Shown here in pieces: positions 25,701 to 31,769 of a stretch of DNA of 42,475 nucleotides. This DNA is from an uncultured Verrucomicrobia subdivision 3 bacterium (GTDB lineage: Bacteria > Verrucomicrobiota > Verrucomicrobiia > Limisphaerales > UBA11358): contig CAISYZ010000213.1 of NCBI GenBank assembly GCA_903889895.1, positions 1 through 42,475 on the forward strand, given 5' to 3'. Positions within the stretch are counted from its first letter, which is position 1. Every line of letters starts with the position of its first letter. Under the pieces are notes generated by a model. The model was given only the letters and a program-made list of their open reading frames with translations, did no database searches and was not told the origin of the DNA. A program made the translations under genes and the position numbers.

Positions 25701-27732
25701 GGGCGACAACACCTACGGCCAGACAAATGTTCCGGCCGGCAGTGATTTCATCGCCATCGCGTGCGGCGGTTTCCACAGCCTCGCGCTGCGCAACGACGGC
25801 ACGGTGATCCAGTGGGGCGACAGCAGCGCCGGCCAGAATCCGGTTTTTGCCACCACCAATTTGTCCAACGTTTTCGCCATCGCCGGCGCGGGCGGCGGCG
25901 GTTTCCACAGCCTCGCGCTGACGTCGCTCTACGGCTTGAACCAGACGAACAACGCGCCGTTCTGGACGAACACGAATACTTCGCCGACGGTGACAATTTT
26001 CCTCGTGACCAACCGGCCGGCCAACGTGTCGTTCACCAACGCGGCGGCGGACACGAATGTTCCCGCGCAAATTTTGTCCTACAAATTGTTGAACGCGCCG
26101 AGTTGGGCGAGCATCGGCCAATATACCGGCGTCATCACGTTCACGAACGTCGAGCCGCAAGGCGTGGGCGTGACGACCATTCTCACCAACGTCGTCACCG
26201 ACAACGGCTATCCGGCGTTGAGCACCACGAACACCGTCACCGTGCTGGTTTATGAAATCAACACGCCGCCGTTCTGGCCGCCGGGTGTGCCGGGCCAGTC
26301 CAACTACGTCATCAACGCGGGAAATGTGCTTACGGTCGCCGACCCCGCGAGCGACGCGGATTTGCCGACGAACGTGCTGACTTATTCGGTGTCCGTTTCC
26401 GGTGGCGTCACGAATGTATTCATCAATCCGACCAACGGCATTTTCACTTGGACGCCGTCGTCCGCGCAGGTTTCCAGCAATGTTTACACCGTCACCGTTT
26501 TCGTGACGGACACGAACGCCTACGCGCTGACCAACAAAACTTTGACCGCGACGAACACGTTCACCGTGACCGTGCTGCCGCCGCTGACGCTCACCAACGG
26601 TTTGCCGTCGCCAACCAATGTCCTTGCCGGCAACAGCGTGGAATTCTTCCTCGTCCCGGTGCCGACGAACGCCGACTTCGCCACGAACCGGCTGCTCTTC
26701 GCCACGCCCGCCGGCGTGAATGTCTGGTTCACCACCAACGCCCCGCCGAGCGTCGGCGCAACCAACGACTCACTGCTCATCATGAACAGCACTAGCAACA
26801 CGGCGGTCATCGGCATCAGCACCGTGCCGCCGCTCGTGCCGGGAGCGTTCTACTGGCTCGGGGTGCAAAACACCAACAGTTTCGCGGTGACAAACGCGTT
26901 GGAAGTGGATTTCCATCTCTTGTCGTCAGGCGGCCCGATAAATTTCAGCAGCATTGTTTACACGAACTTTGGTGTTACGAATGGCTTCCTGCTGACGTGG
27001 TTTGCACCGAGCAAAGACTTATTCCAAGTGCAATGGACGCCGTCGCTCGCGCCGACGAACTGGACGACGTTCACCAATCCGCCGGTCATCAGCTTCAACC
27101 CCAGCATCGTGCCAGTGAACCCGACGAACGCGCAGTTCAACTTCTTTGACGACGCCTCGCAGACCGGTGGCAGCTTCGGCACAAACCGGTTCTACCGGCT
27201 ACTGCTGCTGGCCGCGCCGGCCAACACATTGACATTCCCCGCGCCGTCGAATCAGGTGGTCAGCTTGAGCAGCAGCGTGACCGTGACCAACAAGGCGACG
27301 GATTCCAATCCCGGCGCAGTCTTGACTTACAGCTTGCTGAGTTCGCCGGCGGGCGCTTCCATCAACACTAATACCGGCATCATCACTTGGCCGAGCGCCA
27401 CGCCGTCCGGCCTTGCCGCGCGGTTCACCACGCTGGTTACGGACAACGGCACGCCGTCGGCCAGCGCGACCAACACGTTTACCGTTTTTGTGCTGCCGGT
27501 GCCGGCGCTCACCAGCGTCACCGTGACACCGACCAACACCGTGTTGAGCTGGTCTGCGCCGACCAACGACCAGTTCGAGGTGCAATGGACGACCAACCTG
27601 CCGCCAGTCTGGACGCTTTATCCGAACAACAGTTTCCCGAACATCTTCACTTCGAGCACCGGCGTGTTCACCTTCACGGACACGAACGCGCCGATGTTGA
27701 CGAAGTTCTACCAGTTGATCCTGCTGCCTTAA
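13714..27732 (+). CDS. giant exported multidomain subtilisin-like protein (4672 residues)
   Basis: Predicted secreted or surface protein. I start at ATG 13714, which gives a signal peptide or anchor (MRKTVLVVLCGLALVAGLGL); the frame is open from 13561 but that part is repeat DNA. After a pro-region the S8 protease domain shows Asp301 (VNDTGIDAKHPDF), His341 (DGHGTHVAGI), Asn451 (AAGNSGSG) and Ser712 (GTSMSAA), so it should be active. Then, approximately: S8-associated beta domain 775-939; first half of a P domain 1430-1507; DUF642-like 1656-1771; LamG 1772-2179 enclosing a C-type-lectin-like domain 1880-2024; end of the P domain 2258-2309; PPC-like domains 2326-2663; pectate-lyase-like beta-helix 2666-3247 with an inserted jelly-roll 2787-2944; PPC 3356-3466; Ig-like 3473-3692; FN3-like 3693-3789; about seven RCC1-type repeats 3791-4072; Ig/PPC-like 4078-4408; two C-terminal modules ending in FYRLLLL and FYQLILLP. 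Thr-Asn pairs are extremely common. No LPXTG or PEP-CTERM tail is seen. Substrate unknown. Confidence 0.88.
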   Translation: MRKTVLVVLCGLALVAGLGLWLLWPRGGDASSPGKNAAAHGGGSVAAAPTVATSNAPKKISSLNFTNPLAFRLTNTALSLRQLAAKPHAILLQNALIDTDARLALNLPAQLKASGDPGAYLVQARGPVDNAFRSLLAAAGAQVVSYIPNNAYLVHATAAVAGLLSSSPLVQVVLPYEPYYKLQPSLLGLAVTQSPLPPGTALNLGLFATDATAESQVQAAGATIIGRDRSAFGPVLRVTAPANWTALAQLPGVQAVEPAFRRRLANDLSRVTLGISPNTTGGSTNDWLGLTGANVLVAVNDTGIDAKHPDFSATGTAAGGPSGATRVVGFSTNDIVDTDGHGTHVAGIIAGNGSQSLSPVNVGAMAEGSVTNADFRGKAPLANLYSMNFDWADYVLQTNAAVQGALISNNSWDNGDAAYDLAASSYDAATRDAIPFSPGSQPVLFVFAAGNSGSGDDTGSGGTADSIMSPGTAKNVITVGAVEQPRNITNLVTTFNSDGTSNTSAVWKPETDSSSEVASYSSRGNVGVQVEGTYGRFKPDVVAPGTFVVSTRSSQWNTNIYFDPTNVTVIPYPDEVVVTNYLNYYSVSVPANAVAVVIAITPNAYSTVFPSNLTIYAQISAYPDPVNAPGSIDYTTQNDGMSIPPGNGALTIQAIQNGGFYFAVGDSTNVPVNYDMTVSIYTTNATTSNYYQVLLGMDNQLGPYYRYETGTSMSAAAVSGVLALMEDYFTNTLQQIPSPALLKAMLINGSRSEVGYPLALTNGLNLQGWGLVNLTNSLPFSSTNQTVGTNATLFFVDQSVANALATGDSHTYTLNIATNASYLPLRATLVWTDPPGDPNAAIKLVNSLTLVISNQASGAVYYGNDINTPLGYNLPASTNGPPNIDTINNVQNIIIPPSLGGTYTVTVLGRQVNVNAITAQTNNVMQDYALVVSVGEGEVPAAISSVTDVGIVSNPTGDQNITYVAATNTPLMNQFAGANSPLLGTNTLALGTNTVWGPNGVVTIGMTNQWHFYVVTNNALDAQGNASDVTNAAFITFSPYTLSIPRMGTLADSATDATRPESDIDLYVSTDPGLTNLSPVAISNCLAGTASAYPVSSPSFGASLSQGGTEFVVFSNSAPGQVYYVGVKSEDHMGSEYDFLAVFTSTPFSQLDKNGNQIVNGMLLPVTIPNGSNPHPGVTNVLALAIYPMQIAKVIVTNLDEHQNFGDLYGVLSFDETYDVLNSHDGLHNTYGTTPLVYDDSLNPIAGSQTSDGPGSLANFRGKSTPGVWVLNESDNSPTGTGQVSVLTMKIQPHRDLKQPGIEVVVPAGGWFIDYVDVPPGYTNLTFYATNLPPTVAPQPIQMYELLGNEPTLTDYDQEADLTNCIIGNYPTGTDPGNAISVGPPLNTGQYFIGLYNPGSVDATVLLSASLGYGSGVNDNYSFVSGSSTALLPDAVTGSDIIVPTTVTQLVSSVSVGMVVQTPRISDYTFTLVSPTGQRVLLMENRGGTDTNGAGTEFVYTNVLNSTATGGAAPETNSLAIYGGITSVPITYNFYTVPDRMTVYDTTNAANFIPGGPDCILDTGFISNPPAGGGGGAQNTMPLTTNVVFPQGTTAITIIMNQNGNPYSTGGDAWTYTAGAPVTNYEYLVFTDDTNLANNVPIKFAQPPFSFTELSSNYTLCDFELATNGLYSGPTNVYDAFGGWTVPTNLVSVSTIFNVTNLSIGPTNMFVQVTNVTVLTNNQVSVVADPSDSIGDNVGTNLLALANGTITRNLATVPGRIYNVTFWFRGPGISSWWRGEGDATDSSDPEKNANNGALVGRFNFPAGEVGQSFGFEDGGDEFEFAGTNSYVQIPQSTSLDVGKGGGFTVEGWINPTNLFRPQPLVEWLAKAPTNTTDTNFNIVAGPYLDAANGHYYYLLGATNWTVSENWAEELGGHLATVDTANEENWIFDNFANYGSVNHNLWIGLTNAQATAFGWISGETNAYVNWLSSQPLNNSGTRNYTFIQGATNVPSGLWVCANDNGFIQNAPGKMNIVYGVAEVDQIQTNGVQFWVSVTNSMPGGTNLLAGLTALNITNGGCLYVNLIDTSNNWHEVYSAPGLLQSNVFQHVALTFDTNSGLAKLYFNGTNVASTNLFQPGGPSTPIVPFVPRTDGDVLLGRDLTLYTNNYFGGRMDEVSIYNRALSDAEIAAIYRVSATATNGLTGKFDPAVVPETGLAEAAVVFGSDSNVIYGINNQWDVNSYTFTATSNTMPLRITGLEPGILLDDFAVSEAPLTNMYYLPEQSLNTTLAGDAASGTWTLQVWDNLAGGYVTNLTQLVNWQLNLTLQSNSVVAASLSPQTPTPSTVGPGQLVDYAVTVPSWAKYATNILVSSTLPVNLYFNQTSPPTATVPPDYQLLNNVSSGIGLPVLSSTNPPSVPPLLPGQTYYLGVQNNGATAASVVLEVDYDITALTNGVPYSSTLTTNDALRYFSFVVTSNAYEATFQLLQLSSNADLVVSKGPPLPILTNTEYGSFNATNADENIFVLTNSTPVPLSAGTWYLGVIRRDRGPVSYSVLAKELDNTAAPTIIDLTNAVPFNFTAGPGAALTNFFRFSVTNNPALTNAHSVRFQLYNLSGNGDLTLQTNAPPLAPPFFESSQNPGRSPELIWVYTNGALTNFPANWYLGVPNHEVTNITYTIVAAIDTNAYFPAFPGAEGMGGGAIGGGRLGYSNTVYHVTSLADSGAGTLRDAVSSTNRTVVFDISGTIWLQSRLVITNSFLTLAGQTAPGDGITVAGWETSVTNAHDIIIRYLRFRPGGGATFTNTVWANSFDGATSNSMPAAGQYFAGWYVASNNVDWLTNGTSGAITYNSNNCFVGLNGTTNGSIVTNLPTVPGVSYSVGFAFAHNPDSVSANAAQLVVNSNLVLTVSPGSGNSWANLQWAVTNVTFTATASSTPLEFDSLNPGAAGVLLDAVSLSTNFVVQPGFDALRFITASNVIADHVSATWAPRQVVSAIDSTNLTVQWSVLAEQLYASTNQPFDGTQARIGAGGLTFHHNLYANNAGGNPHLADNVSLDFVNNVIYNWGTNAGFSSDDFTNDPNGYTNYLNYTCNYLIAGSNSVQTGIAFNSATTNTWIFQTNNFIDTNNDAVLNGGNTQWAMFTNHYTESGQPFPLVPVATDEAYQAYERVLAFAGTSLLQRDAADTNIVTGVRQQNGQFITSQSQVGGWPTLNTTAPLVETDQGGIPDYWEISVYNWYPNATNAMGSLPSSNLPGYTRLEEYLSWLANPHAVTVSNTPVAVDLYKLSGNSGNLSFSVTNAVNGSVYLTNVLYYTNFSGTVIGPVTNTGPFSNSFAVFTPTATNIGYASFDYYITNNDTLAYFGPVTVSVVVSGVPVSPIITLTNLMPYTNFTSYSGLDYYRYDVSTNCYGVMFQILNPTGDVNLYASPGLPLPLVGNPVFDSSVNLGTSNETIIVLANTVPQAFTNGWWYLTVSNASGAVQQYTMLVTELTAPVFLYSMTNTNVLELTQLTVTNTAITYAPGHTVNYTNFLMVDTNAMLALGWTNSFANVTNTQPAIDTNGVITWTPSEAQGPGVYKLTTIAFDTNSPPTSSTNSFDVTVYEVNTPPFWPTNTPSQTNYTIPGLTLLTVTNTALDADLPTNPLTYFLTVTLASTNFPVFTNAVIDTNGIITWTPTLAQTPGVYLFTTVVTDTNVWALTNRSYSVTNYFTVTVMPVMLPFAFTHPAQSATGTNAQLDGMVTPNGLPTTAWFQWGSSTNYGLVTPPSPVGSNFSFNVVYTAATVTGLTVNLPYHYRLVASNAVGTVYGFDQIFDQGYLVAWGADFLGQTVPLPAGATNNFLTAIGAGYDFSLALNTNGTVVAWGDGIFGQTNVPANLTNAVSVSGGYKDGLALRRDRTVTVWGSPQFKQTGTNVPADLTNAVLAVSGDWHCLALRDDGTVIPWGNNSDGQTNIPAGLSNVVSIASGGFHSFALKNDGTVVAWGDNTYGQTNVPAGLSNVVAVAGGESHSLALKNDGTLIAWGDNTYGQTNVPAGSDFIAIACGGFHSLALRNDGTVIQWGDSSAGQNPVFATTNLSNVFAIAGAGGGGFHSLALTSLYGLNQTNNAPFWTNTNTSPTVTIFLVTNRPANVSFTNAAADTNVPAQILSYKLLNAPSWASIGQYTGVITFTNVEPQGVGVTTILTNVVTDNGYPALSTTNTVTVLVYEINTPPFWPPGVPGQSNYVINAGNVLTVADPASDADLPTNVLTYSVSVSGGVTNVFINPTNGIFTWTPSSAQVSSNVYTVTVFVTDTNAYALTNKTLTATNTFTVTVLPPLTLTNGLPSPTNVLAGNSVEFFLVPVPTNADFATNRLLFATPAGVNVWFTTNAPPSVGATNDSLLIMNSTSNTAVIGISTVPPLVPGAFYWLGVQNTNSFAVTNALEVDFHLLSSGGPINFSSIVYTNFGVTNGFLLTWFAPSKDLFQVQWTPSLAPTNWTTFTNPPVISFNPSIVPVNPTNAQFNFFDDASQTGGSFGTNRFYRLLLLAAPANTLTFPAPSNQVVSLSSSVTVTNKATDSNPGAVLTYSLLSSPAGASINTNTGIITWPSATPSGLAARFTTLVTDNGTPSASATNTFTVFVLPVPALTSVTVTPTNTVLSWSAPTNDQFEVQWTTNLPPVWTLYPNNSFPNIFTSSTGVFTFTDTNAPMLTKFYQLILLP

Positions 27733-27735
27733 AAT

Positions 27736-27755
27736 TGGTTTTTAGGCCAAAACCA
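27736..27755 (+). terminator. weak hairpin after the giant gene
   Basis: TGGTTTT pairs with AAAACCA around a 6-base loop, 4 bases after the stop codon; a second small hairpin, CTTGTT-GAA-AACAAG, lies at 27779-27793 and is followed by CTTCTTTTC. Neither has a clear T-run, so termination is a weak call. Confidence 0.3.
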
Positions 27756-27829
27756 GAAAATGACCGGTTTTGACGTAACTTGTTGAAAACAAGCTTCTTT
27801 TCGTGAAATCAGGTCGCCAAAGTCAGACG

Positions 27830-27845
27830 ATACATCGCGATGTAT
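27830..27845. promoter_or_regulatory. 16-bp perfect palindrome
   Basis: ATACATCGCGATGTAT is perfectly self-complementary and sits immediately before the second 21-bp array. It has the form of an operator for a dimeric regulator, but no regulator gene is adjacent. Confidence 0.5.
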
Positions 27846-28084
27846 TGCAAGCTTTTTGGAAAAGATGACAAGGAAACGGGAAAAGATGATAGTCCGACGG
27901 CGTTAGCTGACAATCTTTCGGCAAAGGATGATAGTCTTATGGCGTGGGATGATAGTCTTTAGTGGAAAGCTTACTGTCTTTTCCCGTCCGCGTGCAGTCC
28001 CCAGGCGAAAGCTGACCATCTTTTCCCGTCCGTGTGCCGTCTTTTCTCGGCGGCTGACAATCTTTCGGCGGGGGATGATCATCC
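27844..28084. repeat. second 21-bp tandem array, about 11 degenerate units
   Basis: Units start every 21 bases at 27844, 27865, 27886, 27907, 27928, 27949, 27970, 27991, 28012, 28033 and 28054, with a partial unit at 28075. Examples are ATGATAGTCTTATGGCGTGGG, CTGACCATCTTTTCCCGTCCG and CTGACAATCTTTCGGCGGGGG, sharing a core near TGAYARTCTTT. The sequence differs from the array at 13154-13447 but the period is identical. An open plus-strand frame (27928-28176) reads as degenerate heptads and is not called as a gene. The rest of the 478-base gap before uvrA (28085-28210) holds nothing I recognise beyond a GGAG about 12 bases before the uvrA start. Confidence 0.8.
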
Positions 28085-28210
28085 AGCGAGGCCAGCGAGC
28101 AGACTTTTGGCCGAAGGCGGATACGCCGAAACTGGTGGCGCAACTCCGGCTTTGCTTTCCGCGCGGCTTGGCGTAGTTTCCATCTTTCGGCAGACGGAGA
28201 AATTCACCGT

Positions 28211-31132
28211 ATGAGCAAAGAGTTCATCAAAATTGGCGGCGCGCGGGAGCACAACCTCAAGAACCTGACGCTACAGATTCCGCGCGACAAGCTGGTGGTC
28301 GTCACCGGCCTGAGCGGCAGCGGCAAATCGTCGCTCGCCTTCGACACGATTTACGCCGAAGGTCAGCGCAAATACGTTGAATCGCTTTCGGCCTACGCGC
28401 GGCAATTTCTCGACCAGTTGCAAAAGCCCGACGTAGATTTCATCGAAGGACTTTCACCCGCGATTGCGATTGAACAGCGCAGTTCCGGCTCCAGCCCGCG
28501 CTCCATCATCGCCACGACGACGGAGATTTACGATTACCTGCGTCTGCTCTACGCGCACATCGGCAAGGCGCATTGCCCTGAAACCGGCGTGCCGATTTCC
28601 ACGCAAAGCACCAGCGACATCGTGGATAAAATTCTCGCGCTGCCGCCGAAAACCAAAATCATGCTGCTCGCGCCGGTCGTGCGTCGGCAGAAGGGCGAAT
28701 TCCGCGACGTCTTCGAACGGCTGGCGCGCGAAGGCTTCGTCCGCGTGCGCGTGGACGGCGAAATCTTGGAGCTGGGCGAGGAAGCCGCGCGCATCAGGCT
28801 CGACAAAAAGAAATTCCACAACATCGAGGCCGTGGTGGACCGCTTGGTGATTGACGACAAAATCCGCGTGCGCCTCGGCGATTCCGCCCAGACGGCGCTG
28901 CGCCTCGGCGAAGGCGTGATGTTCACCCTGCATCAGTTGGCCGTCGCCACCGATGGCGCGTGGATTGAGACGCTGCACTCGAACAAGATGTGTTCGCCGG
29001 CGACCGGCAAAAGCTACGATCCGCCGACGCCGAAACATTTTTCCTTCAACGCGCCCGCCGGTGCGTGTCCCGTCTGCCACGGCCTCGGCCAGAAGATGGT
29101 TTTCGACGAGGCGCTCGTCGTGCCGAATTTTGAAGAGCCGCTCGAAAGCGCCATCCAGCCCTGGCGGCGCGCGGGCAAGCGGATGAACATTTATTACAAG
29201 GCCATGCTGCGGAGCGTCGCGGGACATTTCAACGTGGATTTGCAGACGCCGTGGAAAGATCTGCCGGAGAATTTTAAAATGGTTTTGCTCCACGGCTCCG
29301 GCGAGGACAATGTGGCGTTCAAGTTCTGGCGCGGCGGCAAGGTCAGCACGATTGACCGGCCGTTCGAAGGCGTGCTGGTAAATCTGGAGCGCCTCGCGAC
29401 CGAGAGCGAAAGCGAGTTCATGCGCAACCGGCTCAAGGCCTACATGACACCGCAGTTCTGCGATATCTGCGGCGGCAAGCGGCTGAAGCCGGAAATCCTC
29501 GCCGTGACGCTCGGCGGCGAACAGTTTGTTTCTAAACTAAAAACTAAAAACTCAAAATCTAAAACTCTCAAGATTCCCGGCCAGTCCATTATGGATGTGT
29601 GCGGCTTGTCGGTGGAAAAGGCCGACGAGTTTTTTGTGGCACTCAAGCTCACGGAGTTCGAGCAGAAGATTGCCGGCGAAGTCATCAAGGAAATCCGCGC
29701 GCGGCTAGGCTTCCTGAAAAACGTCGGCCTCGCTTATCTCACGCTCGACCGCGAGAGCGGCACGTTGAGTGGCGGCGAGGCGCAGCGCATCCGGCTCGCC
29801 ACGCAAATCGGCGCGGCGCTTGTCGGCGTGCTTTACGTCTTGGACGAGCCGAGCATCGGTTTGCATCAGCGCGACAACGACCGGCTGCTCGCCACGCTCA
29901 AAGGCCTGCGCGATTTGGGTAACACGGTCTTGGTCGTCGAGCACGACGCCGACACGATCCGCGCAGCCGATTACATTTTGGATCTCGGTCCGGGCGCAGG
30001 CGTCCACGGCGGCGAACTGGTGGCGGCTGGCACGTTGCCGGAAATTCTCGCGGCCAAAAAATCTTTGACCGGCCAATATCTCACCGGCGAGCTGAGCATC
30101 GCGGTTCCGAAAAAACGCAACGCGCCGTCGGAAGACAAGGGTTGGCTGGAGGTGATCGGCGCGACAGAGAACAATTTGCAGAACATTGACGTGCGGATTC
30201 CGCTCGGCACATTCACTTGCGTCACCGGCGTGAGCGGCTCCGGCAAGAGCACGCTGGTCAGCGACATCTTGCAGCGCGCGCTGTTTCGCAAATTCTTCGG
30301 CTCGAAGGAGCGGCCCGGTGAACACGAGGCGCTGCGCGGTTTTGAATCGCTCGACAAAGTCATCGTCATTGACCAATCGCCGATTGGCCGCACGCCGCGC
30401 AGCAATCCGGCGACTTACACCGGCATGTTCAACCACATCCGCGACCTGTTCGCGAAATTGCCGGCCGCAAAAGTGCGCGGCTACGAGCCGGGCCGTTTCA
30501 GTTTCAATGTCAAAGGCGGTCGCTGCGAAAAGTGCGAGGGCGACGGCGTGCTGAAAATTGAGATGAATTTTCTGCCGGCGGTTTATGTGACGTGCGAGGC
30601 GTGCAACGGCAAGCGCTACAATCGCGAGACGTTGGAGATTTCTTATAAAGGGAAAAACATCGCGGATGTTTTGGATATGACCGTCGAAGAAGCTGTCACT
30701 TTTTTCCGCGCTGTGCCGAAAATTTTTGATCCGCTGCTGACGCTCGCGGAAGTCGGTCTCGGCTACATCCGGCTCGGTCAGCAGGCGACGACGTTGAGCG
30801 GCGGCGAGGCGCAGCGTGTGAAGTTGGCGACGGAATTATCGCGCAAGGCGACGGGTCGGACGCTTTACATTTTGGACGAGCCGACCACCGGCCTGCATTT
30901 TCACGACGTCGCGAAATTGCTGGAAGTGTTGTTCAAATTGCGCGACACCGGTAACACGCTGCTCATCATCGAGCACAATCTGGACGTGATCAAAACGGCG
31001 GATTGGATCATTGACCTTGGCCCGGAAGGCGGTTCCGGCGGCGGAAAAATTGTTGCCGAAGGTCCGCCGGAGAAAATCATCCACTGCGCGGCGAGCTTCA
31101 CGGGGCATTATTTGAAAAGCGTGCTGGCGTGA
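28211..31132 (+). CDS. uvrA: UvrA, excinuclease ABC subunit A
   Basis: DNA damage recognition subunit of nucleotide excision repair; a dimeric double ABC ATPase in the cytoplasm. The 973 residues are slightly longer than the 940 of E. coli. Walker A motifs are at 33-39 (GLSGSGK, Lys39) and 673-679 (GVSGSGK, Lys679); the signature sequences [12 protein letters not shown] and [12 protein letters not shown] and the Walker B stretches [14 protein letters not shown] and [10 protein letters not shown] are all present. The second zinc module is intact (Cys772, 775, 795, 798). The first has Cys261, 286 and 289 but Ala at 264 where a fourth Cys is expected. A Lys-rich segment ([14 protein letters not shown], about residues 440-455) encoded by heptameric repeats is inserted before the first signature. 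Start ATG 28211 has GGAG about 12 bases upstream. Confidence 0.95.
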   Translation: MSKEFIKIGGAREHNLKNLTLQIPRDKLVVVTGLSGSGKSSLAFDTIYAEGQRKYVESLSAYARQFLDQLQKPDVDFIEGLSPAIAIEQRSSGSSPRSIIATTTEIYDYLRLLYAHIGKAHCPETGVPISTQSTSDIVDKILALPPKTKIMLLAPVVRRQKGEFRDVFERLAREGFVRVRVDGEILELGEEAARIRLDKKKFHNIEAVVDRLVIDDKIRVRLGDSAQTALRLGEGVMFTLHQLAVATDGAWIETLHSNKMCSPATGKSYDPPTPKHFSFNAPAGACPVCHGLGQKMVFDEALVVPNFEEPLESAIQPWRRAGKRMNIYYKAMLRSVAGHFNVDLQTPWKDLPENFKMVLLHGSGEDNVAFKFWRGGKVSTIDRPFEGVLVNLERLATESESEFMRNRLKAYMTPQFCDICGGKRLKPEILAVTLGGEQFVSKLKTKNSKSKTLKIPGQSIMDVCGLSVEKADEFFVALKLTEFEQKIAGEVIKEIRARLGFLKNVGLAYLTLDRESGTLSGGEAQRIRLATQIGAALVGVLYVLDEPSIGLHQRDNDRLLATLKGLRDLGNTVLVVEHDADTIRAADYILDLGPGAGVHGGELVAAGTLPEILAAKKSLTGQYLTGELSIAVPKKRNAPSEDKGWLEVIGATENNLQNIDVRIPLGTFTCVTGVSGSGKSTLVSDILQRALFRKFFGSKERPGEHEALRGFESLDKVIVIDQSPIGRTPRSNPATYTGMFNHIRDLFAKLPAAKVRGYEPGRFSFNVKGGRCEKCEGDGVLKIEMNFLPAVYVTCEACNGKRYNRETLEISYKGKNIADVLDMTVEEAVTFFRAVPKIFDPLLTLAEVGLGYIRLGQQATTLSGGEAQRVKLATELSRKATGRTLYILDEPTTGLHFHDVAKLLEVLFKLRDTGNTLLIIEHNLDVIKTADWIIDLGPEGGSGGGKIVAEGPPEKIIHCAASFTGHYLKSVLA
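29534..29568 (+). repeat. heptameric repeat inside uvrA
   Basis: Five consecutive units AAACTAA, AAACTAA, AAACTCA, AAATCTA, AAACTCT within the coding sequence. They code for a Lys/Ser/Thr-rich loop not seen in E. coli UvrA. The local base composition is strikingly AT-rich compared with the rest of the gene. Confidence 0.85.
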
Positions 31133-31155
31133 TTTTGGAGTCTGCCGAAAAAGCT

Positions 31156-31184
31156 TTGACAAGTCCGCCGCCGGGAGCAGAATC
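31156..31184 (+). promoter_or_regulatory. possible promoter for the DUF2059 gene
   Basis: TTGACA (31156-31161), 17-base spacer, AGAATC (31179-31184). The start codon is only 6 bases beyond the -10 element, so any transcript would be nearly leaderless; the -10 match is weak. Confidence 0.35.
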
Positions 31185-31190
31185 GCTGGC

Positions 31191-31703
31191 ATGAAAATCC
31201 TCCCTGCCGTTCTCCTCGTCGCCGCCTTGGCCTTTACCACTTCCATCCAAGCCGCTCCGCCGTCGGATGAATCCATCAACCAGTTTCTGGAATTGTCCAA
31301 GGCTGGGAAACTTCTGGACTCGGTCTGGGCGCAGATGGACGGCCTCATGAAATCCAGCATGCAACAGGTGACCAAGGGCAAGCCTCTGAGCGCTGACGAA
31401 CAGGCCATCATGGACCGGCAGCAGACCAAGATGATGACCATCATGAAGGAAGAATTGAGCTGGGACAAATTGAAGGACGGTTTTATCCAGGTCTATCGCG
31501 ATACGTTTACCCAGGAGGAAATGGACGGCATCATCGCCTTCTACAAATCTCCGGCGGGTCAGGCGTTCGTTGACAAGCAGCCGGCGCTGATGAAAAACAC
31601 CATGGCGCTCATGCAGCAGCGGATGGGGCCAATGATGCAGAAAATCCAGCAGATGACGGAAGAGACCGCCAAGGAGATTAAGGCCGCGAAGGCCAAGAAT
31701 TGA
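31191..31703 (+). CDS. exported DUF2059-domain protein
   Basis: Protein of 170 residues. A signal peptide (MKILPAVLLVAALAFTTSIQ, then AAP) suggests export to the periplasm. The mature part is helical and contains the DUF2059 pattern: GFIQVYRDTFTQEEMDGIIA followed by FYKSPAGQAFVDKQPALM, with Met/Gln-rich helices after it. The biochemical role of DUF2059 proteins is not known. It stands 58 bases after uvrA, with a possible promoter of its own, and 66 bases before the TPR gene on the same strand. Confidence 0.8.
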   Translation: MKILPAVLLVAALAFTTSIQAAPPSDESINQFLELSKAGKLLDSVWAQMDGLMKSSMQQVTKGKPLSADEQAIMDRQQTKMMTIMKEELSWDKLKDGFIQVYRDTFTQEEMDGIIAFYKSPAGQAFVDKQPALMKNTMALMQQRMGPMMQKIQQMTEETAKEIKAAKAKN

Positions 31704-31769
31704 ATTGCGCCACCGGCCTTTCGTTTATTTCCGCTTTTGTCATTGCGCCGCGTCGTTTAGATTCGGCGC

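Noticed and set aside
19285..26160. Two very long minus-strand open frames (19285-22341 and 22573-26160)
   Set aside because: They are shadows of the Thr/Asn-rich giant gene; translations are Arg/Val/Gly-rich without motifs.
27928..28176. 82-codon open frame in the second 21-bp array
   Set aside because: It is composed of degenerate heptads from the array and has no support as a gene.
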